Of a stretch of DNA of 64,000 bases, positions 52,440 through 61,073 are shown in pieces. A program made the translations under genes and the position numbers. Each line of letters starts with the position of its first letter. Within the stretch, counting starts at the first letter, position 1. The notes below the pieces were generated by a model. That model ran no database searches, was not told where the DNA came from, and was given only the letters and a program-made list of their open reading frames with translations. Where the stretch lies: positions 87,249 through 151,248 of the forward strand of contig JAEXCH010000014.1 of NCBI GenBank assembly GCA_023402275.1, in the 5' to 3' direction. Origin of the DNA: Methanobacteriota archaeon. Lineage in GTDB: Archaea; Thermoplasmatota; Thermoplasmata; Methanomassiliicoccales; Methanomethylophilaceae.

Positions 52440-53696
52440 TCATTCTTTTGCTGGATCCCTTATCTTGACAGAATCGGAATGTGCGTGAAGACCTTCCGCC
52501 TTGGATATAGCAACTATCGTAGGGGCTATCGTTGCCAGTCCCTCCTTGGTAAGGATCTGCACTGTGGAGGTCTTCCTGAAGTGTGCTACGTTGAGACCGG
52601 ACATTGTCATTGCGTTGCCTGCGGTAGGAAGTACGTGATTCGTGCCTGATGCGTAATCACCGGCGGCTATCGGGGTGTAGGGTCCAACGAATATGGAGCC
52701 TGCATTGGTGGTCTTTGAAAGAACATCCAATGAATCCCTAACCTGTATCGACAGGTGTTCGGGGGCAACACTGTTCATTATCTCTATTGCAAGGTCCATA
52801 TCATCGGCTATGATGTAACCAGAGTTCTCAAGTGCGGACAACATTATCTCCTTTCTCGGAGCCCTCTCCATCTGCTTCTCCATGTAGGACCACACCTTAT
52901 CGGGAAGGTCGGGGTCTGTGGTAACAAGGAGACATGCGGAAGACGGATCGTGTTCCGCCTGAGCAAGGAGATCCGCTGCGATGAATATCGGATTCGCTGT
53001 CTTGTCAGCAATGACCCCTATCTCACTGGGTCCTGCAGGGAAATCGATCTCCACATGTTTTCTGAGAAGTGTTTTTGCTGCCGTAACATATACATTGCCG
53101 GGACCGACTATCTTCTGAACGGGTTCTATCGACTCCGTTCCAAGCGCCATTGCCGCTATCGCCTGTGCTCCTCCGACCTTGTATATCTCATCCGCTCCCG
53201 CTATGTCCATTGCAACCAATGTCAACGGGCTCACCGGTGCTGGAGTGCAGCATATGACCTCCTCGACGCCTGCCACCCTTGCGGCTATTATGCACATGAG
53301 TGCCGTTGATGGGTATGATGCCCTTCCGCCGGGAACATAGCATCCGACCCTTTCAAGGGGTGTACTTTTGACACCGAGTGTTATTCCCGATTCCACCTCT
53401 TTAAGCCACATATCCGGCGGGACCTGGAGTTCATGGAAACGTTGTATGTATTCTGCGGCGTTCTCGAGTTCGTCCAGAAGAACTGGATCGACGTTCTCGT
53501 ATGCCTCTTCGATCTCATCCCTGGATACCTCGACATCGCTCAGAGCGACCTTATCGAACTTCATTGTGAGATCGATAAGTGCCTTGTCGCCTTCGAATCT
53601 CACAAGGTCTATGATGTCCTGTACGGTATCGATGACCTCATCGACCTTTGACTCACGATTCTCCTTCCAGAAGTTCTCATCAACCTGTTTCCACAT
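52440..53696 (-). CDS. hisD: Histidinol dehydrogenase
   Basis: A 418-residue zinc enzyme for the last two steps of histidine synthesis (L-histidinol to L-histidine with NAD+). Signatures are VGCYVPGGRASYPST (near 115-130), GVEEVICCTPAP, KIVGPGNVYVTAAKTLL, EIDFPAGPSEIGVIAD, and LLAQAEHD near 250, which contains the catalytic histidine region. Length is normal. No other his gene is in the window, so the pathway is scattered. A TATA-like TTTATATTAT at about 53728-53737 lies upstream. ppk1 follows at one base, so they may share a transcript. Confidence 0.95.
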   Translation of the reverse strand: MWKQVDENFWKENRESKVDEVIDTVQDIIDLVRFEGDKALIDLTMKFDKVALSDVEVSRDEIEEAYENVDPVLLDELENAAEYIQRFHELQVPPDMWLKEVESGITLGVKSTPLERVGCYVPGGRASYPSTALMCIIAARVAGVEEVICCTPAPVSPLTLVAMDIAGADEIYKVGGAQAIAAMALGTESIEPVQKIVGPGNVYVTAAKTLLRKHVEIDFPAGPSEIGVIADKTANPIFIAADLLAQAEHDPSSACLLVTTDPDLPDKVWSYMEKQMERAPRKEIMLSALENSGYIIADDMDLAIEIMNSVAPEHLSIQVRDSLDVLSKTTNAGSIFVGPYTPIAAGDYASGTNHVLPTAGNAMTMSGLNVAHFRKTSTVQILTKEGLATIAPTIVAISKAEGLHAHSDSVKIRDPAKE

Positions 53697-53789
53697 GGTT
53701 GCCGCATTCGATTCGGAGCATTTATATTATACGGCCTATCAAAAACAAGGAAACTGCTATGCTTAATTACTTCCCTGCATATCGAGTAT

Positions 53790-53848
53790 AGGCCGGATGA
53801 TGTTGGATTGGGCTGATCCGTGATGAACCCTATGAGTGCTGACGGCCT
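53790..53848 (+). ncRNA. C/D box sRNA (2'-O-methylation guide)
   Basis: A 59-base unit with every element of an archaeal C/D guide in order: terminal stem AGCCG-type arms AGGCCG (53790-53795) and CGGCCT (53843-53848), C box ATGATGT (53797-53803, last base degenerate), a nine-base guide, D' box CTGA (53813-53816), three-base spacer, C' box GTGATGA (53820-53826), a 12-base guide, and D box CTGA (53839-53842). It lies in the gap between hisD and the Hjc-like gene, both on the other strand. The rRNA or tRNA targets cannot be named without a search. Confidence 0.8.
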
Positions 53849-53853
53849 TCTTC

Positions 53854-54384
53854 TTAAACGAGATCTGCCGCCATATAGGATATCAGATCACAGAGTTTCA
53901 TGCCGTCATTCCACCTCATGACATAATTCCCGTTACTGGTGACCTCCATCTCGGGTATCCTTTTCCTAAGGAGTTCATTCCTTCCTCTGAGTTTCTCATC
54001 GGTTGGGATCGTGAATATCCTCCACGGGTCGCCTCTCACACTCTTGAGTCTGAATGCATATATCGGAAGAAGATGGGACCTGAAACACGTCTCCTTCATC
54101 TTGGCCGCTTGTTCTGTGAGCCTGGGATTCCTGCTGAAATGCATTATCTCCTCTGCCGAACTCTTGACCTCTATCGGGAACGAGAAGTCCCATCTCAGAG
54201 CAACCAGATCGACCCCCAAAGAACCTGCGGCCCTTATGACAAGGAATGGGTCCTCAAGCATCAGATTGTATGATCTGCTCTCATCCTCATTGCAGGTCTT
54301 GACCATTTTCGTTATTATCTTCTGATCCCCACTGAGGAGGTATTTCAATTCCCTTTCGTAGATGTCTCCGGCTGTTGCGGCCAT
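53854..54384 (-). CDS. hjc: Archaeal Holliday junction resolvase (Hjc-like)
   Basis: A 176-residue nuclease of the PD-(D/E)xK superfamily that cuts four-way DNA junctions. The order is typical: E in GDIYERELKYLL (residues 7-18), GSLGVDLVAL (D near 59) and PIEVKSSAEE (E and K near 71-73). Hjc proteins are about 130-150 residues; this one has 30-40 more, after residue 120 (FRLKSVRGDPWRIFTIP), with a wider substrate-binding part. It starts 74 bases after the aspS end on the same strand. Hjc and Hje subtypes are not separable here. Confidence 0.75.
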   Translation of the reverse strand: MAATAGDIYERELKYLLSGDQKIITKMVKTCNEDESRSYNLMLEDPFLVIRAAGSLGVDLVALRWDFSFPIEVKSSAEEIMHFSRNPRLTEQAAKMKETCFRSHLLPIYAFRLKSVRGDPWRIFTIPTDEKLRGRNELLRKRIPEMEVTSNGNYVMRWNDGMKLCDLISYMAADLV

Positions 54385-54430
54385 GTTATCATGTCTGGAT
54401 TGTCAGGTCATTATTAAAAGGGAATAACCA

Positions 54431-54446
54431 GGTATTCGAAAATACC
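54431..54446 (-). terminator. Terminator of aspS
   Basis: GGTATT and AATACC (perfect 6 bp arms) around CGAA, just after the aspS stop codon. On the minus strand a pyrimidine-rich run follows. Confidence 0.6.
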
Positions 54447-54458
54447 CGAAAGTGGTCC

Positions 54459-55763
54459 TTATGGTGAGAGCCTGCTTACGTCACGGGGGAACAGTATAGC
54501 TTCCCTGACATTCGGAAGGTCCAATATCTTGGTGACCAGCCTATCCACTCCTATCCCCCATCCTCCATGGGGAGGCATTCCGTATTTGAATGCATCCAGA
54601 TATGAATCGAAATCATTGGGATCGAGTCCTTTCCTCTTCATCCTTTCAACGAGTTCGTTGTATCTGTGTTCTCTTTGTCCTCCGGAGGATATCTCCTGGC
54701 CCTTGTAGTCCAGATCGAATGAGAAGGAGTAAGATGTACCATCCTTTTCCATTATGTAGAAAGGTTTTGCCTCTCCCGGATATTCGACGATAAAATAGAG
54801 ATCGTTGCCTTTCTCAGCCATTATGTCTCCGATCATCCTCTCTCCCTCTGTTCCGAGATCGTCCCCCTCCTTCAATGGCAGACCTCTGTCGATTACCATC
54901 CTGAGACACTCTGAATAGCTTAGGATCGGATAAGGTCTAGAGGGTATGTTGATCTCCTTTTCGAGGATCTCCAGTTGCTTTTTGCCTCTTTCCTTCAATT
55001 GGGTAAGGACATAATCTATGGTCTCTTCTATCATTGCCATTACGTCCTCCTCTTTTTCTATCCACGCCATCTCTCCATCGAAGGAGATGAATTCGGTCAC
55101 ATGGCGGTTCGTGTTGGAGTGTTCCGCCCTGAATGCAGGACCTAGTTCGAATACCCTGTCCAATCCCGTGGACATGAGCATCTGTTTGTATAACTGAGGA
55201 CTCTGGGCCAGATAAGCCGGCTTTCCGAAATAGTCAACACTGAAGAGTGTTGCTCCGCCCTCCGCCCCCGATGCCACTATCTTCGGGGTGTTAATGTTGA
55301 CGAATCCATTCTTGATCATTGCTTCCGATATCAACGTCATTACAAGGGACCTTATCTCGAAGACCGCTTTGATCTCAGGTTTCCTGATATCCATGAACCT
55401 GTTGTTGAGGCGGGTATCCATCTCTACGTTCACCTTATCCACTACGCCCATGGGAAGAGGCGTCTGCGCCTCTCCATACAACTCAAAGGATTCAGGTATC
55501 AGTTCCAACCCGAGTGCGGTCTGGTTGCTTTCCTTTACCTCTCCCGTGACAGCGACCACAGACTCTCTGGACAATCTCGTAAGAGGATCGAAAAGTTCAG
55601 GGGCGATCTTCTTCTTGGGCATGGTTATCTGTATTGTCCCATGTCTGTCCCTGAGTGTTATGAAGGATATCCCTCCAAGATTCCTTATATCCTGCACCCA
55701 ACCTTTCACAGTTACGATGCCGTCATCCTTGCTGATGTTGCCTGAGTCTCTTATAGTGGTCAT
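54459..55763 (-). CDS. aspS: Aspartyl-tRNA synthetase (archaeal type)
   Basis: A 434-residue class IIb synthetase. The N-terminal OB-fold (residues 17-100, VKGWVQDIRNLGGISFITLRD) binds the anticodon; motif 2 is FRAEHSNTNRHVTEF near 208 and motif 3 ends HGGWGIGVDRLV near 402. The GWV-Q-D position holds Gln where discriminating archaeal enzymes have Trp, which may point to a non-discriminating enzyme that also charges tRNA-Asn, to be amidated by GatCAB. That needs testing. It is divergent from fbp across a 147-base gap. Confidence 0.92.
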   Translation of the reverse strand: MTTIRDSGNISKDDGIVTVKGWVQDIRNLGGISFITLRDRHGTIQITMPKKKIAPELFDPLTRLSRESVVAVTGEVKESNQTALGLELIPESFELYGEAQTPLPMGVVDKVNVEMDTRLNNRFMDIRKPEIKAVFEIRSLVMTLISEAMIKNGFVNINTPKIVASGAEGGATLFSVDYFGKPAYLAQSPQLYKQMLMSTGLDRVFELGPAFRAEHSNTNRHVTEFISFDGEMAWIEKEEDVMAMIEETIDYVLTQLKERGKKQLEILEKEINIPSRPYPILSYSECLRMVIDRGLPLKEGDDLGTEGERMIGDIMAEKGNDLYFIVEYPGEAKPFYIMEKDGTSYSFSFDLDYKGQEISSGGQREHRYNELVERMKRKGLDPNDFDSYLDAFKYGMPPHGGWGIGVDRLVTKILDLPNVREAILFPRDVSRLSP

Positions 55764-55877
55764 TTTAACGTTGCCGAGTACAGTTGCAACAAATAAATAA
55801 CTTACAGTGTGGACATATCCGCTCCGATGGTCTCGACCAATATGTCCGTCCGATAAACATTATTATAATAAATGATG

Positions 55878-55892
55878 CTAACATCCTGTTAG
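55878..55892. promoter_or_regulatory. Inverted repeat upstream of fbp
   Basis: CTAAC-ATCCT-GTTAG, perfect 5 bp arms, 18 bases before the fbp ATG. It follows an AT-rich TATTATAATAAATG that fits a TATA element. It may be an operator or 5' leader hairpin for the gluconeogenic operon. Confidence 0.35.
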
Positions 55893-55910
55893 TATAACAA
55901 TGGTGAATCC

Positions 55911-57056
55911 ATGGCCACAGAGAAAGTAACCGTTTCAGTCATCAAAGCGGACGTAGGGTCCGTAGTCGGACATTCAAGACCTCACCCCTCAATGATGCAG
56001 GTCGCCAGAGAGATATTGGCAGACAAGCAGAAACAGGGAGTATTGGAGGATTTCTACGTCACCCGTGTCGGTGATGATATAAACCTCTTCATGACCCACT
56101 ACAAGGGAGAAGGGAACAAAGAGATACACGGAGCAGCCTGGGAGTGTTTCCAGGAAGCAACAAAACTCGCAAAGTCGATGAAGCTCTACGCCGCAGGACA
56201 GGACATCCTCACAGATGCGTTCTCAGGGAACGTGAAGGGTGCCGGTCCCGGTTCCGCAGAGATGTCATTCGAAGAGAGGGGTTCCGAACCCCTTCTGTTC
56301 TTCATAGCGGATAAGACAGAGCCTTCCGCATATTCACCGATACTCTCGAGGATCTTCCTTGACCCGTTCACAACGACGGGACTTGTGGTCGATGCCAGGG
56401 CAAAGAAGGGATTCGATGTCGAAGTGCATGATGTCATCGACAGCACCAAGGTCACCATGTCCTCGCCAGAAGAGACATTGAACATCCTTGCATTGCTCGG
56501 AGATACCTCTAGATACGCAATAAAGAGGATCACCTCAAGAGCAGGAGTGGGTCCGGCTTGCGTCGTATCCACAGACAAACTCAATCTTACCGCAGGTAAA
56601 TACGTTGGAAAGGACGACCCCGTCTGCGTGTGCAGATGTCAGAGCGGTCTCCCTTCCGTCGGAGAGTACACACAACCCTTCCTGATGACCTCATGGATCG
56701 CAGGAGGATGGATGAGAGGTTCCCACTATGGAACATTCTATCCCTGCTCCCCCGAGGATTCCGACCCCACATACTTCGACGGACCTCCGAGAATATGCTG
56801 TCTCGGATTCCAGCTCAACGACGGAAAACTCCAGGGACTTGAGGATATGAACTCAAAGGGCGGAGAGCACATACCTGTGGACTTCTTCGGGAACTCCACA
56901 TTCGACAGTGCCCGCGCCCATTCGATAAAGACAAGCAAGTTCCTCAGGACACAGGGTCCGTTCACTCCCTCCATACTCGGAGCGGAGGAGATGGAATACA
57001 CTTCCAGACCCGAGGTCCTGAAAGAGCTCAAGTCGAGGTTCGAGAAACTTGACTGA
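55911..57056 (+). CDS. fbp: Fructose 1,6-bisphosphate aldolase/phosphatase (archaeal type)
   Basis: A 381-residue bifunctional enzyme of archaeal gluconeogenesis. It joins dihydroxyacetone phosphate and glyceraldehyde 3-phosphate, then removes the 1-phosphate to give fructose 6-phosphate. Family signatures include KADVGSVVGHSRPHP (near 14-28), which holds metal ligands, ADKTEPSAYS near 138, and LGFQLNDGKL near 302 towards the C-terminus. Length is normal. Ribosome site GGTGA lies before the ATG. The next gene, tpiA, supplies its substrate balance and overlaps by eight bases. Confidence 0.95.
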   Translation: MATEKVTVSVIKADVGSVVGHSRPHPSMMQVAREILADKQKQGVLEDFYVTRVGDDINLFMTHYKGEGNKEIHGAAWECFQEATKLAKSMKLYAAGQDILTDAFSGNVKGAGPGSAEMSFEERGSEPLLFFIADKTEPSAYSPILSRIFLDPFTTTGLVVDARAKKGFDVEVHDVIDSTKVTMSSPEETLNILALLGDTSRYAIKRITSRAGVGPACVVSTDKLNLTAGKYVGKDDPVCVCRCQSGLPSVGEYTQPFLMTSWIAGGWMRGSHYGTFYPCSPEDSDPTYFDGPPRICCLGFQLNDGKLQGLEDMNSKGGEHIPVDFFGNSTFDSARAHSIKTSKFLRTQGPFTPSILGAEEMEYTSRPEVLKELKSRFEKLD

Positions 57057-57726
57057 TATCAAGAGTCCGGCCATAATAATCAACTTCAAAGCATACAGCG
57101 AAGTTGAGAACGGCGGCGCACTTAATCTTGCTAAGGCATGTCAGGAAATATCGGAGGAATCAGGCATCGTCATATCGATATGCCCCCCTACCGTTGACCT
57201 TGGGGTCGTTTCCAATGCTGTGAACATACCTGTTCTGTCTCAGAACGTGGATCCCTACACACCAGGCTCCGCCACAGGGTGGATAACCCCCTCTATGGTC
57301 AAAGGCTGCGGTGCGATAGGCTCACTGATAAACCATTCCGAACACAAGGTATCCAAGGATGCCATAGGAAAATGTGTTGAACTCTGCAAGGGTCTGGATA
57401 TGACCACGGTTGTCTGTGCTGACAATGTAAAGGCTGCAGTATGTGTTTCCGGATTCAAACCTGACTTTGTCGCCGTTGAACCTCCCGAACTCATCGGCGG
57501 GAACATCTCTGTTACCACTGCCAATCCCCGCATAATAGAGGAGACGGTTGAATCGGTAAGGAAGGTCGATGATTCCATAAAAGTACTCTGCGGCGCAGGT
57601 GTGAAGACAGGCGATGATGTGAAGGCCGCTATTGACCTTGGGACATCCGGAGTTCTGTTGGCATCGGGCGTAGTAAAGGCCAAGGATCCAAAAGCAGTAT
57701 TGTTCGATCTGGTCAAACACCTTTAA
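57049..57726 (+). CDS. tpiA: Triosephosphate isomerase (archaeal type)
   Basis: A 225-residue TIM-barrel enzyme that interconverts dihydroxyacetone phosphate and glyceraldehyde 3-phosphate. The archaeal short form is shown by IINFKAYSE at the N-terminus (Lys near 14), the catalytic His in LINHSEHK near 97, and VAVEPPELIGG near 143 (catalytic Glu), with GAGVKTGDDVKAA near 185. TTG at 57049 is the start, with GAGGT nine bases upstream inside fbp; no ATG is close. fbp-tpiA form a gluconeogenic operon. Confidence 0.93.
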   Translation: MTDIKSPAIIINFKAYSEVENGGALNLAKACQEISEESGIVISICPPTVDLGVVSNAVNIPVLSQNVDPYTPGSATGWITPSMVKGCGAIGSLINHSEHKVSKDAIGKCVELCKGLDMTTVVCADNVKAAVCVSGFKPDFVAVEPPELIGGNISVTTANPRIIEETVESVRKVDDSIKVLCGAGVKTGDDVKAAIDLGTSGVLLASGVVKAKDPKAVLFDLVKHL

Positions 57727-57775
57727 ACTAACTGTAATTCGTTGCATTTAATACAGCAATATCCTGAAACATCCC

Positions 57776-59812
57776 ATGAGAATGGGATGCAGGATCATTG
57801 CCATCATTTTCATTTTTATCATTTCATCGGTCACTGTGTTCGATGATGCGGATGGTTCATTCGCTGATGACATAAAGATAATCGAGGTGAATCCATTCGG
57901 TAATTACGAAGGTATTTCACTATTCAACTATGGGGACAATGTGATCAACCTTAGAGGATGGAGCCTCTCCGATGGAGAAGGAACGATCACGTTCACAAAG
58001 GACATTCATATCCATCCTTCTGACAGGATGACCATAGTAAATGAAACAGGCGGGGATTGGTTCTCCAGCAGAGACAACACCTTCGCCATAGGCACAGAAG
58101 GAATCGAGAAGAAAGGAAGTTACATCCTATCCAATACCGGCGATGATATCTACCTGATCAACAACGGGAATGTGATCGATGCTGTTTGTTACGGGAACAA
58201 GACAGCGAATGAAGGCTGGATAGGAGACCCTGTTAGTATGCCCTCGGGAAAATATATCCTGAGGATATCTTCTAAGGATACAGATTCCGCATCGGATTGG
58301 ATATCCACAAAACCCGGCCTTACTAACCATACTTTCGATCCTGACCTTGTATTCGATGCTGTTGTCACCCCTTTTGCATTCCCCGAATCGGACGGAGACC
58401 TGATATTCAGGATGATCGAGGATGCAGAAGAAGAGGTCCTCATCTCAATGTACATTATGACCAGTGTCGATCTCGTTGCATTATTATGTGATATTATTGA
58501 AAATAAAGGGATCAAGGTCAGCATCCTACTCGAAGGAGATGTTCTGGGTTATGATATCAGCACTGAACTGACATTGATGAAAAGGATCGTGGATTCTGGA
58601 GGTGAGGTCCATCTGATCAATGATCCGATACCGGGGAACTTTGAAAGATATTCATATGTCCATAACAAATATGCTGTTATAGACGGCAAGAATGTGATAA
58701 TAACCTCTGAGAATTGGACCGAAAGTAACCTTGGGAAAAACGGCTCGAACAGAGGATGGGGAGTTGTTGTGGACAGTATGGGATTCGCCGATTATGTCAA
58801 AGATGTGTTCCTTAATGATTCTGATCTATCATATGGCGATGTGAAGGAACTGACCGAAGAATATCCTGACGTCAGATCATACCCCGGTACCCTTACTTAC
58901 AGCGGCAGAGAGTATGAGGATATGATCGGATACGACGCAAGGGTCACTCCCATATTATCTCCCGATAACAGTTTCGATGCTTTGAAACACATCATGAATA
59001 ATTCAGTAACAAGGATCTATGCACAACAATTGGACCTTGGAAGCTCATTCCGTCTGACGGACACGGATTCACCCATCAAATGGATGTCTGAATCCTCCAA
59101 GAGGGATGTCGATTGCAGATTTATCCTGGATTCGTCTGTTCACAGTAAGAGATCTGCGGTCAAAGATGGTGTCAATATGATCAACAGCACGACCGGCATC
59201 AAGGCAATAACCTCTGATTCTGGTGAGAATTTCATAATGACCCATAACAAAGGTGTGATTATCGATGATATGACGTGGGTCGGTTCTGTCAATTGGACAG
59301 AGAACTCATTCCGTAACAACAGGGAATTAGCAGTACTGGTGGATTCTTTTGAAGTTACTGAGTTCTTTTCAGAGATGTTCACGAAGGATTGGGGAGAGAA
59401 CCAACATACTGTGCAAGAGAACGGTCTTGAGATAGAATTGTGTGTGATAGATGATCTTGGAAAGGAATTGTTACTATTCACTTCCTCCGGACCTGTTGAT
59501 GCAATATACCACTGGGATATCCTCGGAGATGGAAACATAAGGACATCCTATACGAATAGGATCGTATGCAGCGATCTGCCTCCGGGTTCATACACCGTGA
59601 CCGTTATCATGAAGGATGGCGAACACTCAGCATATTTGGAATATGAAGTGGCAGAAAGACCTCCCCGATCCGAAGGGGGCTCAATTTGGAAATTGATACT
59701 GGCAGTCACATCGATAGGGGTAGGTTCTACCATAGCTATGGTAAAAGGAAGGTATAATATCGGTCAAAAAGGAATAAGGTCCAATGATCATAAGGCAGAT
59801 GACAACTTCTGA
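57776..59812 (+). CDS. Secreted phospholipase D-like nuclease with lamin-tail domain
   Basis: A 678-residue exported protein. A signal peptide covers about residues 1-28. A lamin-tail-like domain follows (about 34-150: NPFGNYEGISLFNYGDNVINLRGWSLSD). Two phospholipase D domains have HKD motifs, HNKYAVIDGKNVIITSENW from residue 296 and HNKGVIIDDMTWVGSVNW from 490; the second lacks part of the usual context. A helix at about 640-660 and a short basic tail anchor it in the membrane. DNA cleavage or lipid cleavage outside the cell are both possible. Confidence 0.82.
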   Translation: MRMGCRIIAIIFIFIISSVTVFDDADGSFADDIKIIEVNPFGNYEGISLFNYGDNVINLRGWSLSDGEGTITFTKDIHIHPSDRMTIVNETGGDWFSSRDNTFAIGTEGIEKKGSYILSNTGDDIYLINNGNVIDAVCYGNKTANEGWIGDPVSMPSGKYILRISSKDTDSASDWISTKPGLTNHTFDPDLVFDAVVTPFAFPESDGDLIFRMIEDAEEEVLISMYIMTSVDLVALLCDIIENKGIKVSILLEGDVLGYDISTELTLMKRIVDSGGEVHLINDPIPGNFERYSYVHNKYAVIDGKNVIITSENWTESNLGKNGSNRGWGVVVDSMGFADYVKDVFLNDSDLSYGDVKELTEEYPDVRSYPGTLTYSGREYEDMIGYDARVTPILSPDNSFDALKHIMNNSVTRIYAQQLDLGSSFRLTDTDSPIKWMSESSKRDVDCRFILDSSVHSKRSAVKDGVNMINSTTGIKAITSDSGENFIMTHNKGVIIDDMTWVGSVNWTENSFRNNRELAVLVDSFEVTEFFSEMFTKDWGENQHTVQENGLEIELCVIDDLGKELLLFTSSGPVDAIYHWDILGDGNIRTSYTNRIVCSDLPPGSYTVTVIMKDGEHSAYLEYEVAERPPRSEGGSIWKLILAVTSIGVGSTIAMVKGRYNIGQKGIRSNDHKADDNF

Positions 59813-60233
59813 TATAGGCCGCGTCTATGAGATCGCATGTGGTTCTCTTGACGAGAGATATGTACAAGAGGTCTTCTTCCTTTTCATGAATGCCTGGCCT
59901 TCCGGCCAGTTGGTCGCTGTTGATGTCTTCGGGAATATCGTTGGATTCCTTTCAGGTTCCAGACTTACAGGGGATAGCGTAACGATATCCTTATTTGCAG
60001 TTGACCACAGGAATAGAGGAAAGGGCATTGGAGGCAGATTGCTTGAAGATTTCAAACTCAGGACTGCCATGGACGGCAGACATTACATAAAACTGGAAGT
60101 AAGAGATACGAATTCCCACGCCCTGTCCTTCTACGAGAAGAAAGGATTCACCAGACTGCAATACCTCGAGAACTTCTACAACAACGGAGGAAATGCTATC
60201 AGGATGATCTGCGCCGTTCGCGGGAACGCATGA
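59784..60233 (+). CDS. GNAT N-acetyltransferase (RimI-like)
   Basis: A 149-residue acetyltransferase with the acetyl-CoA loop VDHRNRGKGIGGRLLEDF near residue 73-90 and the following KLEVRDTNSHALSFYEKKGF, both typical of RimI/N-terminal acetylases. Its start lies inside the end of the upstream nuclease gene (29-base overlap), so it is translated from the same mRNA. Protein N-terminus acetylation is the likely reaction; the acceptor is not shown. Confidence 0.8.
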   Translation: MIIRQMTTSDIGRVYEIACGSLDERYVQEVFFLFMNAWPSGQLVAVDVFGNIVGFLSGSRLTGDSVTISLFAVDHRNRGKGIGGRLLEDFKLRTAMDGRHYIKLEVRDTNSHALSFYEKKGFTRLQYLENFYNNGGNAIRMICAVRGNA

Positions 60234-60557
60234 TCATCTCATATCATCGATGGATTCCAGAAAGGTCTTTGTCTTGAACGAACCTCTCTCATTCGCTTTT
60301 TCGTCCCTGATGTACTCCAATTCTCTCTGGCCTCCGCCTTTTATCTCGGATATCGTGCATATAACTTGGAGAATATCGGCAAGTTCCTCAAGGTTTTTTG
60401 ATTCCTGATATTCAGCGACCTCTTCCAGAAGTTTCTTGTCCAGTTCCTTCAAGAACTCATCGTCATCCATGAATCTGAAATTGGGCATCTCGCCGTTCTC
60501 AACGATCATACTAGGTATCTTATCCCTTACAAGTTTGTTGATATCTCTTACTGCCAT
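60234..60557 (-). CDS. MazG-like nucleotide pyrophosphohydrolase
   Basis: A 107-residue all-alpha NTP pyrophosphohydrolase. The sequence NKLVRDKIPSMIVENG opens it, and the metal-binding pair EEVAEYQESKNLEELADILQV (EExxE then ExxD) is near 41-61. This is the phosphoribosyl-ATP pyrophosphohydrolase-like/house-cleaning group. The frame extends upstream to 60656, but MAVRDINKL at 60557 is the family start. It ends one base from the convergent GNAT gene. Confidence 0.8.
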   Translation of the reverse strand: MAVRDINKLVRDKIPSMIVENGEMPNFRFMDDDEFLKELDKKLLEEVAEYQESKNLEELADILQVICTISEIKGGGQRELEYIRDEKANERGSFKTKTFLESIDDMR

Positions 60558-61073
60558 AATGAGGTATGGAGTAATGGGTTTGTAAAGATTGGTCCAATAT
60601 TGTAACCTTGGATCATAAGCTGCGATATGCGATCTTATGATCACATACCCTTTCAAAGGTCGCTGTCAATGATTCTTTTGCATGGCCCACTGAATACAAT
60701 TATCCTGTGGCCCTTTGTCAAATCATAAAAATAAACGATTTCCTAAAGTGGCCTCTTGCACCCATGGTATGCAAACATAGAGGCGAGAGACCATGGGATC
60801 TATTGGCATCATTGTATATATGCAACGAAAAGTTGTAGGAAGGAATTCTTTCAACAGGATAATAGCGGCATATATGGACGGCGGTATAATCATCAATGAT
60901 TCCATATTCACGGATAATCCTTTCTCTTTTACTAATTAAGTTTGTCTTAACTCTGGCAATTCTACTAAAGGGGTAAGTTCTATCAGTTCAAAATTTACCT
61001 AATCTACAAGAAATGTCTTGATAATCTATTTATTGATACGAATAGTCGGATTTATCATCCAAATGGTGTGTCT
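60558..61073. other. Gene-poor stretch
   Basis: About 510 bases without a convincing gene. A minus-strand frame at 60723-60911 has no family or ribosome site. The AT-rich part before 61074 (about 60990-61050) is a fit promoter for the zinc-ribbon gene. No RNA gene, repeat or array is seen. Confidence 0.5.
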
